Of a stretch of DNA of 64,000 nt, positions 42,862 through 51,958 are shown piece by piece. Source of the stretch: Streptomyces sp. NBC_01750 (GTDB lineage Bacteria; Actinomycetota; Actinomycetes; Streptomycetales; Streptomycetaceae); contig NZ_CP109137.1 in the NCBI RefSeq assembly GCF_035918095.1, forward strand, positions 7,318,001 through 7,382,000. Direction: 5' to 3'. Position 1 is the stretch's first letter; each line of letters begins with the position of its first letter. The position numbers and the translations under genes were made by a program. The notes below the pieces were generated by a model. That model was not told the origin of the DNA, made no database searches, and saw nothing but the letters and a program-made list of their open reading frames with translations.

Positions 42862-43089
42862 ATGCGACGCAGGCCCTCAGTCAGCACGGCGGCGGTGGCG
42901 GGCGCGGCGGCGCTCGTCGCCGGTCTCGTCCAGCCGGCCAACGCAGGTGAGCCGAAGGACGCCGGCGCGGCGGGCGCGCCGACCGCCATCACAACCATCT
43001 CCAACGGCTGGACGATCCCGTGGGGCACCTCCTGGCTGCCCGACGGCTCCACCGCCCTGGTCACCGTCTTCCGGGTGACGATCGGCTAG
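42862..43089 (+). pseudogene. PQQ-dependent sugar dehydrogenase (sorbosone/sGDH type), internally deleted remnant
   Basis: 75 codons with a strong ribosome site (GGAGGA). The signal peptide (STAAVAGAAALVAGLVQPAN) and the opening of a GSDH-type beta-propeller (ISNGWTIPWGTSWLPDGSTA, compare the family pattern GLxxPWGxxFLPDG) are present. After ALVT the sequence jumps to VFRVTIG and a stop, which looks like the family's own C-terminal strand. A large in-frame deletion of the catalytic propeller, including the PQQ and calcium ligands, fits best. It lies 43 nt after the GH18 gene in the pqq operon, where the PQQ-using enzyme would be expected. Family recognition is by pattern only. Confidence 0.6.
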
Positions 43090-43108
43090 CCGGCCCTTCG
43101 GGAGGCGG

Positions 43109-43144
43109 CTGCCCGGCGCGGGACTCATGCCCTGCGCCGGGCAG
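43109..43144. terminator. Hairpin ending the pqq-glycosidase operon
   Basis: CTGCCCGGCGC and GCGCCGGGCAG (11-bp stem, 14-nt loop) begin 19 nt after the last stop codon of the plus-strand operon. It probably also serves the convergent minus-strand molybdenum hydroxylase operon. Confidence 0.65.
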
Positions 43145-43184
43145 ACATCGCGGCGAGGTCAGAGGCCGCTGCTCGTCGGGGTTC

Positions 43185-43701
43185 GGGGCTGTACGCGACA
43201 CGCCGGCCTCGAACACGCTGACCCGTGAACTGCCGGGCTGGCAGCCGACCCACCCCGGGCTCCTCGACGACCTCGACAACGGCCACCACTCATGGCTCAT
43301 GCGGCGCTGCCAGTCGAGAAAGTCGTCGACGTGGTTCGGGTGGACTCGGTGGGTGACCACAACGGTCACCAGCGGATCCGTTGATTGCGTGCCGCCGCTG
43401 ACAACCTGCTGGGTTGCGGGGCCGTCAAAATACTTGCTCCCCACATCGAGAAACCTCTGCTGGTTGCGCTGTTGATCCACACTTGCAGATGGGCTATCGA
43501 GTCGAACCGGTACACGACGACCCAGTCGGGTTGCCGGGGTGTCGGCGGGGAGATCTCGGCGCCGAGGTACCCGGCGTAGTCGGCGGCAGCGGCGTTGACG
43601 TCCTCCTGCCACGTTTCGTACTCCCGCTCCAGCCCGGGCAGAACCTTCCGTCCGATGATTGCCGTTGCCGCGGCGTCTTCGCGCTCTTCGGTGGTGGTCA
43701 T
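43185..43701 (-). pseudogene. ABM-domain (antibiotic biosynthesis monooxygenase-like) gene, frameshifted
   Basis: It starts at ATG 43701, overlapping the stop of the molybdenum hydroxylase gene (ATGA). The first frame reads ATAIIGRKVLPGLEREYETWQ to HLQVWINSAT, an ABM ferredoxin-like fold. Similarity then moves to another frame: QQRFLDVGSKYFDGPATQQ, then VTVVVTHRVHPNHVDDFLDW, the second ABM repeat of a tandem-ABM protein. The shift lies near 43462 and the end past 43290 is also degraded. Two-ABM proteins of this type accompany oxidoreductases in degradation or secondary-metabolism operons. Probably inactive. Confidence 0.65.
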
Positions 43702-46424
43702 GTGCTCAACCCGTCGGCGCCGACCGGTTTTCGGTTGAGTCGGCTGTAAATCCTTTCCGGAGTCAGAGGCAGCGCCCGGTAGCGGACGCCCGTGGCGTCG
43801 TGGAGCGCATTCGCCAACGCGGGGGCCACCGGGTTGATACAGCATTCCGCCATCCCCTTCGACCGCATGGGCCCAACGGAATCCGCCGAGCTCACCAGGA
43901 GCACGTCGGTGCGGGGGACATCTGCGTAGGTGGGGATGCGATAGTTGCGGAGGTTCGGGTTGACCATGACACCGTTCGCGTCGACCTGGTAATTCTCGGT
44001 CAGCGTGAAGCCGATGCCCTGGGCGACACCGCCTTCTACCTGTCCCCGGACTTGCGCGGGGTTGATGACTACGGCAGCGTCGGTCGCCTGGACGCTGTAG
44101 AGGATACGGATCTCACCCGTCACCCGATGGACGGCGATTCGGAACCCCTGCGTATTGGAGACGACGCTTCGCGGTGAGCCGTAGCCCTTGCGGGCGGCGG
44201 TGAATCGAATGCCGCGCGCTCGGGCCGATGCGACGATTTCGGCCAACGACACGCGCTGGTCGCCGCAGACGACGCCCTCGTCGTCCATCGAGCACATCAC
44301 GAGATGGACGCCCGTGTAAGCGGCGGCGAATTCGAGGATGCGGTCACGCACGGCGTTGGCCGCTCGAAGTACCGCGTTACCCGAGACGAAAAGGCCTGCA
44401 CTCGCAAAGGCGCCGGTGTCGAACCCCGTGCGGTCGGTGTCGGATTGCACCAGTCGAATCCGCGACGGCGTCGTGCCCAGCTGGTTGGCGGCGATCTGGA
44501 CATGGGCGGTCGAGGTGCCCTCGCCGAATTCGACTGTTCCGACGGCCACCTCGTAGATGAGGTCGTCGCCAAGCGTGACCCAGGCCTCCGAGATGTGTTC
44601 GGTCGGGGGTGCGGTCTCGTGCAGTGAACTCGCGACGCCGGCTCCGACGAGCCACTCGGGGCCGGGGGGCGGCTCATCGGCTGTACGGGCCATGGCGTCA
44701 TCCACCAGATCGATGCACTTCGCGAGTCCGTCCTCGGTCCACAGCACGTCGTCGGGGCCGTCGTGCATGGCGACGAGCGGATCGCCCGGTCGCACGATAT
44801 TGCGTCGTCGCAGTTCGAGCGGATCGATGTGCAAGGCGAGTGCCAGCTCGTGCATCGCCGATTCCACGGCGAACGCCGGTTGCGTCATCCCGTAACCGCG
44901 CAGCGCCCCGCTGGGAACGGTGTTCGTATAGACGGAGAACGCGTCGTACTTCTTGTTGGGGCAGCGGTAGATCATGACGGCAGCGCCGCCTGCGTACAGC
45001 GTTTCGCCGCCGTGGTTGCCGTAGGCGCCCGTGTTCGACACATTGCGGACCTGGAACGCCGTGAGCGTTCCGTCTGCCTTCGCGCCGAGCTTGACCGTCA
45101 ACGTCATCGGATGCCGTGGCGAAGCCGTGGTGAACTCCTCCTCGCGGGTGTACTCGAAGCAGACAGGTCGCCCGGTGTCCAGGGTGGCGAGCGCGACCAG
45201 ATCCTCCGAGATCACTTCCTGTTTGCCGCCGAAGCCGCCGCCAACACGTTTGCAGAACACGCGGAGCTGGTCCGGGCGCAGCGCGAAAAGGTGTGCGAGC
45301 TTGACCTTGGCGATCGACGGCGACTGAGAACTGGTGCGGACGTTCAGACGCCCGTTCTCCATCCAGGCAATCGAGCCGTGGGTCTCGAGATGCGCGTGTT
45401 GCACTCGCGGTGAGGAGTACGTGCCTTCGTGGATCACGTCTGCATCGGCGAACCCTGCGTCGACATCGCCGATGTGCGAATGGATCTCGAGCAGGATGTT
45501 GTGGACGGGATCACGGGCGAATGGATCGTCCGTGCCGTGCAGCTGTGGCGCCCCCTCGGCCATTGCCTCTTCGGGGTCGAATACCGCCGGCATCACCTCG
45601 TATTCGACGACAACCCTCCGGCACCCCTCTTCTGCCGCCCCGGCCGTGTCGGCCAGGACCGCAACGACGCGTTGGCCGACGAAGCGCACCGTGTCGTCGA
45701 GGATGAAGGTGTCGTCCGGATCGACAAGATGGTCGTTGTGGATCGCCGTAGTAAAACGCCTGCGTGGCACGTCGTTCCAGGTGTAGACCCGGTGCACGCC
45801 GGGAACCGCGAGTGCGGCGGTCTTGTCGATCGAGACGATCCGGGCGTGCGCGTGTGGCGCGTGCAGCACCTTGAGATGCAGCATGCCTTCGATGTGGGTG
45901 TCCATGGTGAACTCGGCGCGACCGGTTACCACGTCGTTGGCCGCCGGCGCACTGACGCTCGTCCCGACAGCCTTTCCCGGCGCGGCTGTCTCGATGCCGA
46001 CGACGCCCTTCACGGCATCCTCGATCCCTCGATAGCCGGTGCAGCGGCAGAGGTTGCCCTTCAGCGCCCGCGGCAAGTCCTCTTTCTGGGCCTCGGTGAA
46101 CATTGCCGACGTCATGATCATCCCTGCGGTGCAGAAACTGCATTGGAACCCCGGGGCGTCGCGGAACTGCCGCTGCATGGGATGCAGGTTGCCGGGTGAT
46201 CCGAGACCCTCGATCGTCGTCACCTTACGACCGTCTGCGCGGAACGCGGGGGTGATGCAGCTGTGTACCGGTCTGCCGTCCAACCACACCGTGCATGCGC
46301 CGCAATCGCCTGCGTCGCACCCCTTTTTGACGCCATAGTGGCCGAGTGAGCGGAGGAACGTGCGCAGGCACTGGCCGGGGTCCGGTTCTTCGTCGAAGCT
46401 TTTGCCGTTCACGATGTAGGTCAT
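43698..46424 (-). CDS. Molybdenum hydroxylase, fused [2Fe-2S] and molybdopterin subunits
   Basis: 908 aa, similar in size and order to Desulfovibrio-type aldehyde oxidoreductase. The N-terminal [2Fe-2S] domain has Cys36, 41, 44 and 56; the helical second cluster domain has Cys95, 98, 126 and 128 (CSFC, CRC). The molybdopterin domains include KRVGGGFGGKQEVISED, NVSNTGAYGNHGGET, GALRGYGMTQPAFAVES, TVEFGEGTSTAHVQIAANQ and the catalytic Glu in SKGMAECCINP. It hydroxylates an aldehyde or heteroaromatic substrate using water. The FAD subunit is encoded separately just upstream (ATGA overlap). A/T is more frequent at third codon positions than in neighbours, suggesting recent acquisition. Confidence 0.9.
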   Translation of the reverse strand: MTYIVNGKSFDEEPDPGQCLRTFLRSLGHYGVKKGCDAGDCGACTVWLDGRPVHSCITPAFRADGRKVTTIEGLGSPGNLHPMQRQFRDAPGFQCSFCTAGMIMTSAMFTEAQKEDLPRALKGNLCRCTGYRGIEDAVKGVVGIETAAPGKAVGTSVSAPAANDVVTGRAEFTMDTHIEGMLHLKVLHAPHAHARIVSIDKTAALAVPGVHRVYTWNDVPRRRFTTAIHNDHLVDPDDTFILDDTVRFVGQRVVAVLADTAGAAEEGCRRVVVEYEVMPAVFDPEEAMAEGAPQLHGTDDPFARDPVHNILLEIHSHIGDVDAGFADADVIHEGTYSSPRVQHAHLETHGSIAWMENGRLNVRTSSQSPSIAKVKLAHLFALRPDQLRVFCKRVGGGFGGKQEVISEDLVALATLDTGRPVCFEYTREEEFTTASPRHPMTLTVKLGAKADGTLTAFQVRNVSNTGAYGNHGGETLYAGGAAVMIYRCPNKKYDAFSVYTNTVPSGALRGYGMTQPAFAVESAMHELALALHIDPLELRRRNIVRPGDPLVAMHDGPDDVLWTEDGLAKCIDLVDDAMARTADEPPPGPEWLVGAGVASSLHETAPPTEHISEAWVTLGDDLIYEVAVGTVEFGEGTSTAHVQIAANQLGTTPSRIRLVQSDTDRTGFDTGAFASAGLFVSGNAVLRAANAVRDRILEFAAAYTGVHLVMCSMDDEGVVCGDQRVSLAEIVASARARGIRFTAARKGYGSPRSVVSNTQGFRIAVHRVTGEIRILYSVQATDAAVVINPAQVRGQVEGGVAQGIGFTLTENYQVDANGVMVNPNLRNYRIPTYADVPRTDVLLVSSADSVGPMRSKGMAECCINPVAPALANALHDATGVRYRALPLTPERIYSRLNRKPVGADGLST

Positions 46425-47248
46425 GCCGGGCCCCCAGCCACCAGGTCGCGGCGAATCTCTTCGGCGAAGTACTTTGTCAGGTGGCGGCGGTGATCGGGGG
46501 TCCCATTGGGATCTGCGAACCAGACATCGGCGGGGATGACGTCGATGCTCTCCTGCAGAGTCCGGGCATCGGGCATGGTGTCGAAAGCAATGCGCAGAGG
46601 CCGTGTAGTGCCGGCTGTGACGGTGAGCAACAGGTCGCTCAGTCCTGGCGTTTGAGTACCGATGAGGAATACCGTCGAACGGCCGAGGCGGGTCAGCGTG
46701 TAGCGGCGGTGCGCGGTGCGTTTTCTCAGGGCGTGCGCCGGAACCTCGATGCGCCGCAGGATTTCCCCGGGAGCAAGAATGTTCTGATTGTTGCCGGTCA
46801 CGAAGTCGAGGGCGTCGACGATGCGCACGGACCCGTCAGGGGCCCACAGTTCGTACTGCGCCTCGATTGCGATCGTCAGCGTGATCATTGGGCCGGCAGG
46901 CAAAGACATACAGATATTGCCACCGACGGTCGCCGCGTTCCAGACTTTGAACGATGACAGGAACGCCTCGCAGCTTTTCGCGAAAAGGGTGCCGGCGATC
47001 CAATCAGCCGGCAACGCAAAGGCACACAGGTCACGGATGGTGCACGTAGCGCCGATTTGGAGGCCCGCGTCGCTCGGGACGAGGGGATCCCACCGCAACG
47101 CTGTCAGGTCGATCAGGCGGCGCAGATCTGGTTGCTCCGCAGAAAACAGCCACGTTCCGCCCGCGAGCCAGGCGTCGCCTTCGCGCCAGTCCGCGCCTGG
47201 CCGGTCCGGCGGTCGCCGGATGACTTCCGTGATGGTGTTGAGATCCAT
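46421..47248 (-). CDS. Molybdenum hydroxylase FAD-binding subunit
   Basis: 275 aa of the xanthine dehydrogenase medium-subunit family (CO dehydrogenase FAD-binding fold). WLAGGTWLFSAEQPDLRRLI is the first FAD loop, VWNAATVGGNICMSLPAGPM the second (TVGGN motif). The C-terminal CO_deh_flav_C region contains RRYTLTRLGRSTVFLIG. It passes electrons from the iron-sulfur clusters to NAD or another acceptor. First gene of the operon; AGGGAG-type purines precede the ATG. Substrate specificity must come from the large subunit. Confidence 0.9.
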   Translation of the reverse strand: MDLNTITEVIRRPPDRPGADWREGDAWLAGGTWLFSAEQPDLRRLIDLTALRWDPLVPSDAGLQIGATCTIRDLCAFALPADWIAGTLFAKSCEAFLSSFKVWNAATVGGNICMSLPAGPMITLTIAIEAQYELWAPDGSVRIVDALDFVTGNNQNILAPGEILRRIEVPAHALRKRTAHRRYTLTRLGRSTVFLIGTQTPGLSDLLLTVTAGTTRPLRIAFDTMPDARTLQESIDVIPADVWFADPNGTPDHRRHLTKYFAEEIRRDLVAGGPA

Positions 47249-47732
47249 GGGAAATGATCTCCCTCACGACGACAATCGTGCGACGGACCGTCTACCGCAC
47301 TCGATCAATCAGCGAGTGGCGTCGCTCGCGTTCGTGTCGACGCCGGATCTCCCCGATCCTGTTATTACGGGCAGGGCGCGAACATGCTTTGAGATCGCGG
47401 ACATTCGGCTCGGTGCACTCGCCGAATATCGACGGGTCACGATACGCGCTGGGAGCGGCACAACCTCGAGCGACAGAATTCGCAGCGACGGAATTCAACA
47501 GGCCGCTGCGGTCGAACTGCTCGAGGAAGGACCGGCGGGCGCAAAGATTCCTGGCAAGTATATCGCGGAACGGGCCGGCCTCGCCAAGTCAGGGCTTCGG
47601 CGTGAAGTCGTGAGTCCGGCTCGTGGCCATGTTTCGCGATACCGAATACGGGACCGGGCTGCGCCTGTACTCGCGTTGATGGGGTGCTGGTCGCCGGACG
47701 GCCTGGAACGCGGGGTGAGCCGGGGCATCGCG
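47249..47732. other. Intergenic region upstream of the molybdenum hydroxylase operon
   Basis: No convincing gene in 484 nt. Two small dyads lie near the operon start: CACGA/TCGTG (47265-47280) and CACTCG/CGAGTG (47298-47318); either may be an operator. The stretch is less GC-rich than its surroundings and has a few short open frames without ribosome sites. The plus-strand words IPGKYIAERAGLAKSGLRRE near 47545 have a faint helix-turn-helix look, which might be a regulator remnant. I do not assign it. Confidence 0.4.
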
Positions 47733-49556
47733 TCAGCGGTAGAGCGCGTCCACCTCGACCGCGTACGCCGCCTCGATCGCCTTCCGTTTGAGCTTCAGCG
47801 AAGGGGTGAGCAGCCCGTGCTCCTCGCTGAAGGGATGCGCCAGGATCCGGAACGTACGTATCGATTCGGCCTTGGACACCAGGGTGTTGGCGGCCACCAC
47901 GGCCCGCCGGATCTCCATCTCCAGTTCCGGGTTCCGCACCAGCTCGGCCGCCGGGAGCGGCGGCTTGCCCTGCATCGCCAGCCAGTGGTCGACGGCCTCC
48001 TGGTCGACGGTGACCAGTGCCGCGATGTACGGCCGGTCATTGCCGACGACTATGCACTGCGACACCAGCGGATGGTTGCGTACCCGCTCCTCCAGGCCCG
48101 CGGGCGAGACGCTCTTGCCGCCCGAGGTCACCAGGATCTCCTTCTTCCGCCCGGTGATCGTGAGATAGCCGTCCTCGTCGAGCGCTCCGAGGTCCCCGGT
48201 GGCCAGCCAGCCGTCGTGCAGGACGGCGTCGGTGGACTTCGGGTCGCCGAGATACCCGGAGAAGACATGGGCGCCGTGCAGCCACACCTCGCCATCCTCC
48301 GCGATATGCACGGTGGTGCCGGGGACCGGCTGGCCGACGGTGCCGTACCGGGCGCGCTCGGGCGGGTTGGCCGTCGCCGCGGCGGTCGACTCGGTGAGTC
48401 CGTATCCCTCGAAGACAGTGACGCCCGCGCCCTCGAAGAAGAGGCCGAGCCGCCGGTCCATGCCCGAGCCGCCGGACATCGCGTGCCGTACACGGCCGCC
48501 CATCGCGTCGCGGACCTTCCCGTACACGACCTTCTCGAAGAACTGGTGCTGCAGCCGCAGCCCGGCGGAGGGCCCGGGACCGACTCCGAAGGCCCGGTGC
48601 TCCATGGCTTCCGCGTACCTCACCGCCACCTCGACGGCCTTGTCGAAGGGGCCCGACTTGCCGTCGGCCTCGGCCTTGCGGCGCGCCGCGTTGAAGACCT
48701 TCTCGAAGATGTACGGCACGGCCAGGATGAATGTCGGCCGGAACGCCGCCAGGTCGGGAATGAGCGCGCTCGCCTGCATCACCGGCTGATGGCCGAGTTT
48801 GACCCGGCCGCGGAGGGCCGCGACCTCGACCATCCGCCCGAAGACGTGGGAGAGGGGGAGGAAGAGCAGTGTGGAGGCCTCGTCGCCCGGCCGGGAGTGG
48901 AAGACCGGCTCCCAGCGGGCCATCACGGTGTCGGTCTCGAACATGAAGTTGGAGTGGGTGAGCACGCAGCCCTTGGGACGGCCGGTGGTGCCCGAGGTGT
49001 AGATGATGGTGGCAGTGGAGTCGGGGGTCACCGCCCGCCGGTGCCGGTGCACCACCTCGTCATCGATGTGTGCGCCCGCCTGGACCAGTTCGGCCACCGC
49101 GCCGACGTCCAGCTGCCACAGCCGCTTCAGCTGCGGCAGCCGGTCTATCACCGAGCCGATGGTCATGGCATGGTCCTCGTGCTCCACCATGCACGCCGAG
49201 ACCCCGGAGTCGTGCAGCATCCAGAAGACCTGCTCGGCGGAGGAGGTGGGGTAGACCGGCACGGAATGGGCGCCGACCGTCCACAGCGCGAAGTCGAAGA
49301 GCGTCCACTCGTAGCGCGTACGGCACATCAGCGCGACGCGGTCCCCGAACCGCACTCCGTGCGCGAGCAGCCCCTTGGACAGCGCCAGCACCTCGTCACG
49401 GAACTCGGCGGAGGTGACGTCCTGCCATTGGCCGGCATCGTCCTTGCGGCCGAGAGCGACCCGGTCCGGGTCGTCCAGGGCATGGTCGAAGACCGCATCC
49501 GCCAGCCCGCCGACCTGAGGCGCCGCGGCCATGGGTGGGACAGTGAACTCGCGCAA
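47733..49556 (-). CDS. Long-chain fatty-acid-CoA ligase (AMP-binding, FadD15-like)
   Basis: 607 aa. Adenylate-forming enzyme: AMP/ATP motif TATIIYTSGTTGRPKG (about 180), FEGYGLTESTAAAT (A5 motif), WLATGDLGALDEDGYLTITG (A7/A8 Asp and Arg region) and SLKLKRKAIE (A10 Lys). Inserted segments and length match FadD15-type long-chain acyl-CoA synthetases. TTG 49556 is chosen: AAGGAG lies 7 nt upstream, and the resulting (M)REFTVPP start is common in Streptomyces homologues. It activates fatty acids for degradation or lipid synthesis. Monocistronic by spacing. Confidence 0.93.
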   Translation of the reverse strand: MREFTVPPMAAAPQVGGLADAVFDHALDDPDRVALGRKDDAGQWQDVTSAEFRDEVLALSKGLLAHGVRFGDRVALMCRTRYEWTLFDFALWTVGAHSVPVYPTSSAEQVFWMLHDSGVSACMVEHEDHAMTIGSVIDRLPQLKRLWQLDVGAVAELVQAGAHIDDEVVHRHRRAVTPDSTATIIYTSGTTGRPKGCVLTHSNFMFETDTVMARWEPVFHSRPGDEASTLLFLPLSHVFGRMVEVAALRGRVKLGHQPVMQASALIPDLAAFRPTFILAVPYIFEKVFNAARRKAEADGKSGPFDKAVEVAVRYAEAMEHRAFGVGPGPSAGLRLQHQFFEKVVYGKVRDAMGGRVRHAMSGGSGMDRRLGLFFEGAGVTVFEGYGLTESTAAATANPPERARYGTVGQPVPGTTVHIAEDGEVWLHGAHVFSGYLGDPKSTDAVLHDGWLATGDLGALDEDGYLTITGRKKEILVTSGGKSVSPAGLEERVRNHPLVSQCIVVGNDRPYIAALVTVDQEAVDHWLAMQGKPPLPAAELVRNPELEMEIRRAVVAANTLVSKAESIRTFRILAHPFSEEHGLLTPSLKLKRKAIEAAYAVEVDALYR

Positions 49557-49762
49557 TGGCCTGCTCCTTGTGGCGCTCCGCACAGCGCCGTGACGCTACC
49601 CCACGCCGCCGCCGGGCGGGAGAGCCTCGTGGAAGTGTGGACGAATGGCATCACCACAGGTCAGCCACAGATATCCAGCCACAACAGGGAAGGCCCGGGC
49701 GCGGTTCTGACCTCGGAGTCAGATGCCCGCGCCCGAATCTCCACCGAATCTGTACGGTGCGC

Positions 49763-50931
49763 TCACCTGCGCTCTACGGGTACCGGCGTATTGGTCTGGA
49801 CCAGACCCGCCGGAGCGGTGGATGCCCGCACCCACACCAGCACCGCGATGCCTGCCAGCAGCCCGGCGATCCCCGCGGCGGCCGCCGCGGTGTTCAGCCC
49901 CGAGGCGAAGGCCGCGCGCAGCACCTCACCCGTCGCCGTGCCGCGCAGTGCGCCGGCGCCGCCGCCCGCGAGCGTGTGCGCCGCGTCCGCGGCCCCGTCG
50001 ACGCCGGCTGCGTCCAGCGACCGGGTCATCCGGGCGGCGGCGATCGTACCGAAGATCGCGACGCCGAACGCGAAGCCGAGCTGCCGGAAGGTATTGACCG
50101 CGCCGCCCGCCATGCCGGCGTTCTGCCGCGGTACGGAGGCGAGCGCCGCGCCCGCGAGTCCGGGCGAGACCAGGCCCACGCCGACGCCCGACACGGCGAG
50201 CCCGGCCGTCAGGGCGGCCCAGCCCGAGTCCGCGTCCAGCACGGCCTGCGCCAGCGTGCCGCCGCCGATGAGCAGCAGCCCGCCGCCGATCACCCACCGG
50301 TGCGGGGTGCCGTGCAACAGCCGGCCGGACGCCGCGGCCACCACGAACGCCGTGGCGGCGAGCGGCAGCAGCGCGAGACCGGCCCGGACCGGGCTCATGC
50401 CGAGCACCGTCTGCAGCCAGATCGAGATGTACGGCATGACCCCGAAGGCGGCCGCGTTGTACGCCAGACCCGCCGCCATCACGGCCATGAACGAGGGCCG
50501 CCCGAACAGCGACAGATCGATCAGCGGATCGGCTACGCGGCGCTCCACCGCGATGAAGGCGGCAAGCCCGACAGCCGCCACGGCAAACGTCGCAACGGTC
50601 CGCGCCGACGCCCAGCCCTCCTCGCCGGCCCGCACCACCGCGTATGTCGTCGCCGCGGCGAACAGCGCGAAGGCCGCCGTGCCCGCCCAGTCGAGGCGCC
50701 GCGCGCTCCGCTCGGAGGGCCGTATCGCCCGGAGCGTCAGCCAGATCGCCACCACGCTCACCGGCAGATTGATGAAGAAGATCCACCGCCAGTCCAGGCT
50801 CTGGGTGAGCACCCCGCCGAGGACGGGCCCAACCGCAGCGGCCGCCCCGCTCAACCGCGCCCCACACCCCGAGCCCCATGGACCGGTCCCGCCCCTCGTA
50901 CGCCGCGCCTCGGCGAACGATGTGCGCGACC
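49763..50931 (-). pseudogene. DHA2-type MFS drug transporter, N-terminally truncated and frameshifted
   Basis: The C-terminal ~360 codons are intact: AAAVGPVLGGVLTQSLDWRW and IFFINLPVSVVAIW, typical of the 14-TM DHA2 family, down to VRASTAPAG. The preceding part continues in another frame (YEGRDRSMGLGVWGAV near 50850-50910, matching the usual ...RxxALGxWGAxxG segment). Upstream of that, the first ~130 residues are missing and replaced by the end of a LysR gene. A deletion plus one frameshift have inactivated it. Confidence 0.75.
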
Positions 50932-50967
50932 GACGTGCGGCTGACGGGGCGGCGCCCGGCGGCGCGG

Positions 50968-51843
50968 TCAGGCCGGACGGTACAGCCGGTCGCCGCCCGC
51001 GAGAATCGACGTCGCCAGAGCGTCCGCCGCCTCCTGAGCCCCGCGGCCCCCGCCCGCGCGGTGGCCGTGCAGCAGGACGAAGTCCACATCGCCCAGCTCG
51101 GGCAGTCCCGCGCGGGCCGGGACAGGGACCAGGCCGGGCGGGATCAGCCCGCGGGTGTGGGCCATCACGCCGAGCCCGGCCTGCGCGGCGGCGATCAGAC
51201 CGCTCAGGCTGGTACTCGTGCACGCGATACGCCAGGGACGGCCGTGGAGCTCCAGGACCTCCAGTGCCCGGGCGCGTGTGATGCCCGGAGGCGGGAAGAC
51301 GATCAGCGGCACCGGACGGTCCGGATCCAGCCGCAGCCGAGGCGCGCCGATCCAGGTCAGGGTGTCCTGCCAGACCAGCTTGCCGTGGGTGTCACCCGCC
51401 CGGCGCTTGGCGAGCACCAGATCGAGCCGGCCCGCCTCCAGGCGCTCGTGCAGGGTCCCCGACAGCTCCACCGTGAGCTCCAGATCGACCTCGGGGTGAT
51501 CGCGGCGGAAGGATTCCAGGATCTCGGGGAGCCGGGTCAGTACGAAGTCCTCGGAGGCCCCGAAGCGGAGCCGTCCGCGCAGCCGGGTGCCCGCGAAGAA
51601 CGCGGACGCGCGCTCGTGCGCCTGAAGGATCGTGCGGGCGAAGCCGAGCATTGCCTCGCCGTCCTCGGTGAGCTCCACGCTGTGGGTGTCCCGGCTGAAC
51701 AGCCGGCGCCCGGTCGCGTCCTCCAGGCGGCGCACATGCTGGCTGACCGTCGACTGCCGCAGACCGAGCCGGTGGGCGGCCTGGGTGAAGCTCAGTGTCT
51801 GGGCCACCGCCAGGAAGGTACGGAGCTGGGCCGGGTCGTACAT
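50968..51843 (-). CDS. LysR-family transcriptional regulator
   Basis: 291 aa. The N-terminal LysR HTH (about 4-62) reads QLRTFLAVAQTLSFTQAAHR and LRQSTVSQHVRRLEDATGRR. The C-terminal periplasmic-binding-like effector domain follows (RFGASEDFVLTRLPEILESF). Divergent from a bile-acid:sodium-symporter-family transporter with about 115 nt between, the classical LysR-target arrangement. Its 3' end faces the truncated MFS gene, whose N-terminus was lost at this junction. Confidence 0.92.
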   Translation of the reverse strand: MYDPAQLRTFLAVAQTLSFTQAAHRLGLRQSTVSQHVRRLEDATGRRLFSRDTHSVELTEDGEAMLGFARTILQAHERASAFFAGTRLRGRLRFGASEDFVLTRLPEILESFRRDHPEVDLELTVELSGTLHERLEAGRLDLVLAKRRAGDTHGKLVWQDTLTWIGAPRLRLDPDRPVPLIVFPPPGITRARALEVLELHGRPWRIACTSTSLSGLIAAAQAGLGVMAHTRGLIPPGLVPVPARAGLPELGDVDFVLLHGHRAGGGRGAQEAADALATSILAGGDRLYRPA

Positions 51844-51861
51844 ACCTCGAGGCTAGCGCGC

Positions 51862-51871
51862 TATCGCGATA
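51862..51871. promoter_or_regulatory. TATCGCGATA dyad, possible LysR site
   Basis: A perfect 10-bp palindrome 19 nt upstream of the LysR start and about 90 nt upstream of the transporter, where a LysR recognition site is expected. Short, so only suggestive. Confidence 0.45.
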
Positions 51872-51958
51872 CGTGATGACTGTCAGAGTGGTGTACGGGA
51901 TTCCCGATCGTCCGGATCGGGAGGACCATGGTGCGGGCACGTCCTGAACCGAGAGCAA

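Noticed and set aside
46788..51281. A 1,497-codon open frame on the plus strand
   Set aside because: It runs antisense to the FAD subunit, the acyl-CoA ligase and the MFS/LysR genes. Its composition (His, Arg, Gln, Pro rich) and lack of any domain show it is a GC-driven shadow frame.
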